This document shows positions 24,271 to 25,740 of a stretch of 25,740 bases of DNA, piece after piece (the stretch's first letter is position 1; each line of letters starts with the position of its first letter). The notes beneath the pieces were generated by a model, which did not search any database, was not told the DNA's origin, and was given only the letters and a program-made list of their open reading frames with translations. The stretch is taken from NCBI GenBank assembly GCA_964578175.1, contig CAZOBH010000016.1, positions 1 to 25,740 on the forward strand, read 5' to 3'. Made by a program: the position numbers and the translations under genes. The stretch comes from RUG11788 sp964578175 (GTDB lineage Bacteria; Bacillota_I; Bacilli_A; RF39; UBA660).

Positions 24271-24999
24271 ATTTATTTCTTTAGCGTATATTAATAAGAA
24301 TTTGTTTTCATATTTTTCATATTCTTTTTTATGACTGCATGTTTGAAGTATTAACACTTTATCATTCTTATTTATTTCTACATTTGTTTTATATATTGAT
24401 TTATTTTTATATTTATTCATTTGTTTAATAAATTTATCATTACTATTAAAATTTATTTTATTATAATAAGTCCAATCTTTTACTTCTACATAAACTGAAA
24501 AGATTTCATAATATTTAATTTCTTTATTAAATACTAACATAATATATTTATGATCTTTATAGTAATCATAATCGTAATATCTCTCTAATTTCTTAAAAGG
24601 AAGAGTTCTATATTTAGAATTATGTCCATATAATAACATATATTTAGAATTAATATTATTTCTATAATCCATAAATACTGTTCCGCCTTTGAAATAGTCA
24701 TTTTTGTAATTATGATTTAAATAATATTCATTATCTTTTCCTTGATTAATCGTGCTATTAATATCTGAATCTAATATTTTAATTAATCCAATTACTTGTT
24801 TAGATTCTTTTTGATAAGAATTAAGTTCATCAAAGACAGATTCTTTAACTTCAATTTCTTCTTTTGCTACATTACTATCTATTATATAATCTTTTGATAT
24901 TTCTTTAACATCAGGTATTGAGAAGACTGTATCTAAAGATATAAATAACATCAAACATTGTTGTAATATTATAATCTTGTAAAATAGTCCTTTCTTCAT
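24253..24999 (-). CDS. Class B-type sortase with a non-canonical active site
   Basis: 248 residues. An N-terminal signal-anchor (about 8-27) is followed by a stalk and a sortase domain from about residue 65. The domain shows GTVFMDYRNN, LLYGHNS with the catalytic H126, a KLERYYDYDYYKDHKYI segment and IFSVYVE, which are typical of class B. LILQTCSH carries the nucleophile C221. Sortases cleave a sorting signal and join the protein to the wall peptide or a pilin. The third catalytic residue, an Arg in the last strand (usually R-[FY]-V-V after the Cys), appears here as K233 in ENKFLLIYAK. Ribosome site AAGGGGG; a strong promoter lies just upstream. It is divergent from the secreted-protein gene at 25306, its most likely substrate or partner, but the sorting signal of that protein is beyond the window. 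Confidence 0.88.
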   Translation of the reverse strand: MKKGLFYKIIILQQCLMLFISLDTVFSIPDVKEISKDYIIDSNVAKEEIEVKESVFDELNSYQKESKQVIGLIKILDSDINSTINQGKDNEYYLNHNYKNDYFKGGTVFMDYRNNINSKYMLLYGHNSKYRTLPFKKLERYYDYDYYKDHKYIMLVFNKEIKYYEIFSVYVEVKDWTYYNKINFNSNDKFIKQMNKYKNKSIYKTNVEINKNDKVLILQTCSHKKEYEKYENKFLLIYAKEINKGDLK

Positions 25000-25027
25000 T
25001 ATATAACCCCCTTGAAATACGGGTGTT

Positions 25028-25056
25028 ATTTTAATTTATAAATGTTAAACTGTCAA
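25028..25056 (-). promoter_or_regulatory. Promoter of the sortase gene
   Basis: On the minus strand: perfect TTGACA (25056-25051), a 17-base spacer, and TAAAAT (25033-25028, 5 of 6). Transcription would start about 20 bases before the sortase ATG. Confidence 0.75.
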
Positions 25057-25066
25057 TATGTTAGAG

Positions 25067-25094
25067 TTGACAAGAAGAAAATTTTGAATAAAAT
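25067..25094 (+). promoter_or_regulatory. Promoter of the secreted acidic protein gene, with a long leader
   Basis: Perfect TTGACA at 25067-25072, a 16-base spacer, and TAAAAT at 25089-25094 (5 of 6). The start codon is at 25306, so the transcript would have a 5' leader of roughly 200 bases. A second, weaker start from TATAGT at 25197-25202 is possible. Confidence 0.65.
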
Positions 25095-25138
25095 AAACTA
25101 CTGAAAAAATTTATTTGCATATATTTTTTTAATGTTTT

Positions 25139-25201
25139 CTATACTAAAAATTAAATTTTTTAAAAAAATCTTTACAAATTTTAAAAAAATAATTAGTATA
25201 G
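25139..25201 (+). repeat. Perfect 9-bp inverted repeat in the leader of the secreted protein
   Basis: CTATACTAA at 25139-25147 and TTAGTATAG at 25193-25201, separated by 45 bases of A/T tracts that can fold further. It lies in the predicted leader and could be a structured RNA element or a protein-binding palindrome. Confidence 0.6.
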
Positions 25202-25305
25202 TAAGACATTAAATTTTATTTGGGGATTTGGTTGAATTATTAAGAGTATAATTTCTCTTTATAGTTTTACTAAGTCAAAAAAAAATATAGAAGGAGAGAA
25301 ATTAT

Positions 25306-25740
25306 ATGAAAAAATTTATTAATTCATTATTAGTATTATCAATTATTTTTGCATACCCATTAACTACATTTGCTTTAGATGAAACTGAAATTAATCCAGC
25401 AAATGAAGAGGTTGAAAAAGAGGAAACAAATGATCAAGCTAATACTAATGATCAAACTACTGAAGATGCAAATGATGAGATGATTAATTCAGAAAAAGTA
25501 GAACCATTAGCTAAAAATGTTAAAAATCAAAATGAAAATGAAAAAGAAAATAATGACAGTGAAAATGACAATAATACTTCAATTGATTCTAATGATTCTA
25601 GATGGACAGCAAATCAACCAGAAAGATTATTAACTAGTAATAAAATTGTTGATAGTCATAATGTAGAATATGAAGCTAATTGGTTTTATTTTGAAGGAAA
25701 AGTAACTTTAACAATTACAATTCCAGAAGATTATGAAGAA
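25306..25740 (+). CDS. Secreted acidic surface protein (3' partial)
   Basis: 145 codons are visible; the gene runs off the window. AAGGAGAG precedes ATG 25306. Residues 1-24 are a classic signal peptide: MKKFINS, a hydrophobic core LLVLSIIFAYPL, and a probable signal peptidase I site after TTFA. The mature protein starts with about 90 residues of disordered acidic, Asn/Glu/Asp/Thr/Gln-rich sequence, which looks like a stalk or wall-spanning linker. A folded, beta-rich domain then begins around residue 110 (NWFYFEGKVTLTITIPE). No lipobox is present. Position beside a divergent sortase suggests a sortase-anchored protein, but the C-terminal sorting signal cannot be seen. The leader is unusually long. 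The function of the folded domain is unknown. Confidence 0.88.
   Translation, partial: MKKFINSLLVLSIIFAYPLTTFALDETEINPANEEVEKEETNDQANTNDQTTEDANDEMINSEKVEPLAKNVKNQNENEKENNDSENDNNTSIDSNDSRWTANQPERLLTSNKIVDSHNVEYEANWFYFEGKVTLTITIPEDYEE

Larger units (their letters stand above)
25000..25305. other. 306-base intergenic regulatory region between the sortase and secreted-protein genes
   Basis: It holds two divergent promoters with perfect TTGACA -35 boxes 10 bases apart, a 9-bp inverted repeat at 25139-25201, long A and T tracts (about 25125-25190), and an orphan TATAAT at 25247-25252. The ribosome site AAGGAGAG (25291-25298) precedes the secreted-protein gene. I see no tRNA, small open frame or known riboswitch in it. 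Confidence 0.7.

Noticed and set aside
25232..25252. TTGAAT and TATAAT as a second promoter of the secreted protein
   Set aside because: The spacing is only 9 bases, far from the required 16-18; TATAAT alone is common here.
25242..25259. AAGAG/CTCTT hairpin in the leader as an attenuator
   Set aside because: Five-base stem with an 8-base loop and no following T tract.
1..25740. Genetic code 4 (UGA read as Trp)
   Set aside because: No in-frame TGA is seen in any gene and conserved tryptophans are all TGG, so reassignment is not demonstrated; only the lack of TGA stops is notable.
1..25740. tRNA genes, CRISPR arrays, insertion sequences, phage genes
   Set aside because: Looked for on both strands; no cloverleaf-like G/C blocks, regularly spaced repeats, transposase or integrase motifs were seen.

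Overview
The window looks like a chromosomal stretch from a very AT-rich, Gram-positive-type low-GC Firmicute (Bacilli/Mollicutes-related, probably an uncultured gut lineage such as the RF39/ML615J-28 group). The evidence is extreme AT bias, TAA/TAG stops, Shine-Dalgarno motifs of AGGAGG and AGGTGAT type, a Bacillus-type LexA/DinR box, a class B sortase, YlbL, YolD-like and CvpA proteins, and many short hairpin-plus-T terminators. Two runs of N (14007-14043 and 22349-22448) mark it as a scaffolded draft, probably a metagenome assembly. Both N runs distort the genes they interrupt. The organism assignment is inference.

Layout, left to right. 1-1179 is the C-terminal part of a secreted LamG-fold surface protein. 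1243-3120 holds a PDZ/Lon-type membrane protease (YlbL family) and ispH. 3174-11090 is a DNA-repair block: mutS, cvpA, a convergent YigZ/IMPACT gene, uvrC, a small membrane PepSY-like protein and mutL. 11135-12575 holds a DUF5684-like membrane protein and miaA. 12651-13829 encodes a membrane anchor followed by a long acidic coiled-coil protein; the two parts are in the same frame and split by one TAA. 13882-19821 is a co-oriented translation/tRNA/rRNA-modification block: mtaB, a membrane protein, a YgjP-like metallopeptidase, a SpoU methyltransferase, rimM, trmD, an unknown gene, rplS with a candidate autoregulatory leader, and lepB. 19891-21150 is a divergent acetate kinase. 21249-22805 is an SOS-controlled Y-family polymerase plus a YolD-like gene, artificially fused by a 100-N gap. 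22891-24999, on the minus strand, holds a sortase, a DUF5684-like protein and a membrane-anchored transglutaminase-like protein. 25306 onward is the start of a secreted acidic surface protein, transcribed divergently from the sortase.

How they work together: mutS/mutL (mismatch repair), uvrC (excision repair) and the LexA-controlled polymerase form a dispersed DNA-damage module. miaA, mtaB, trmD, rimM, the SpoU enzyme and rplS serve tRNA/rRNA maturation. LepB, sortase, transglutaminase-like protein and the two flanking secreted proteins point to cell-surface assembly.

Most notable observations: (a) a near-mirror pair of divergent promoters between the sortase and the secreted protein, followed by a roughly 200-nt leader with a perfect 9-bp inverted repeat; (b) lysine where class B sortases have their catalytic arginine; (c) the sortase/DUF5684/transglutaminase cluster; (d) the stop-interrupted membrane coiled-coil gene; (e) a LexA box centred in the polymerase promoter; (f) the two gap artefacts. 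I did not find a clear new defence system, CRISPR array, tRNA or mobile element.
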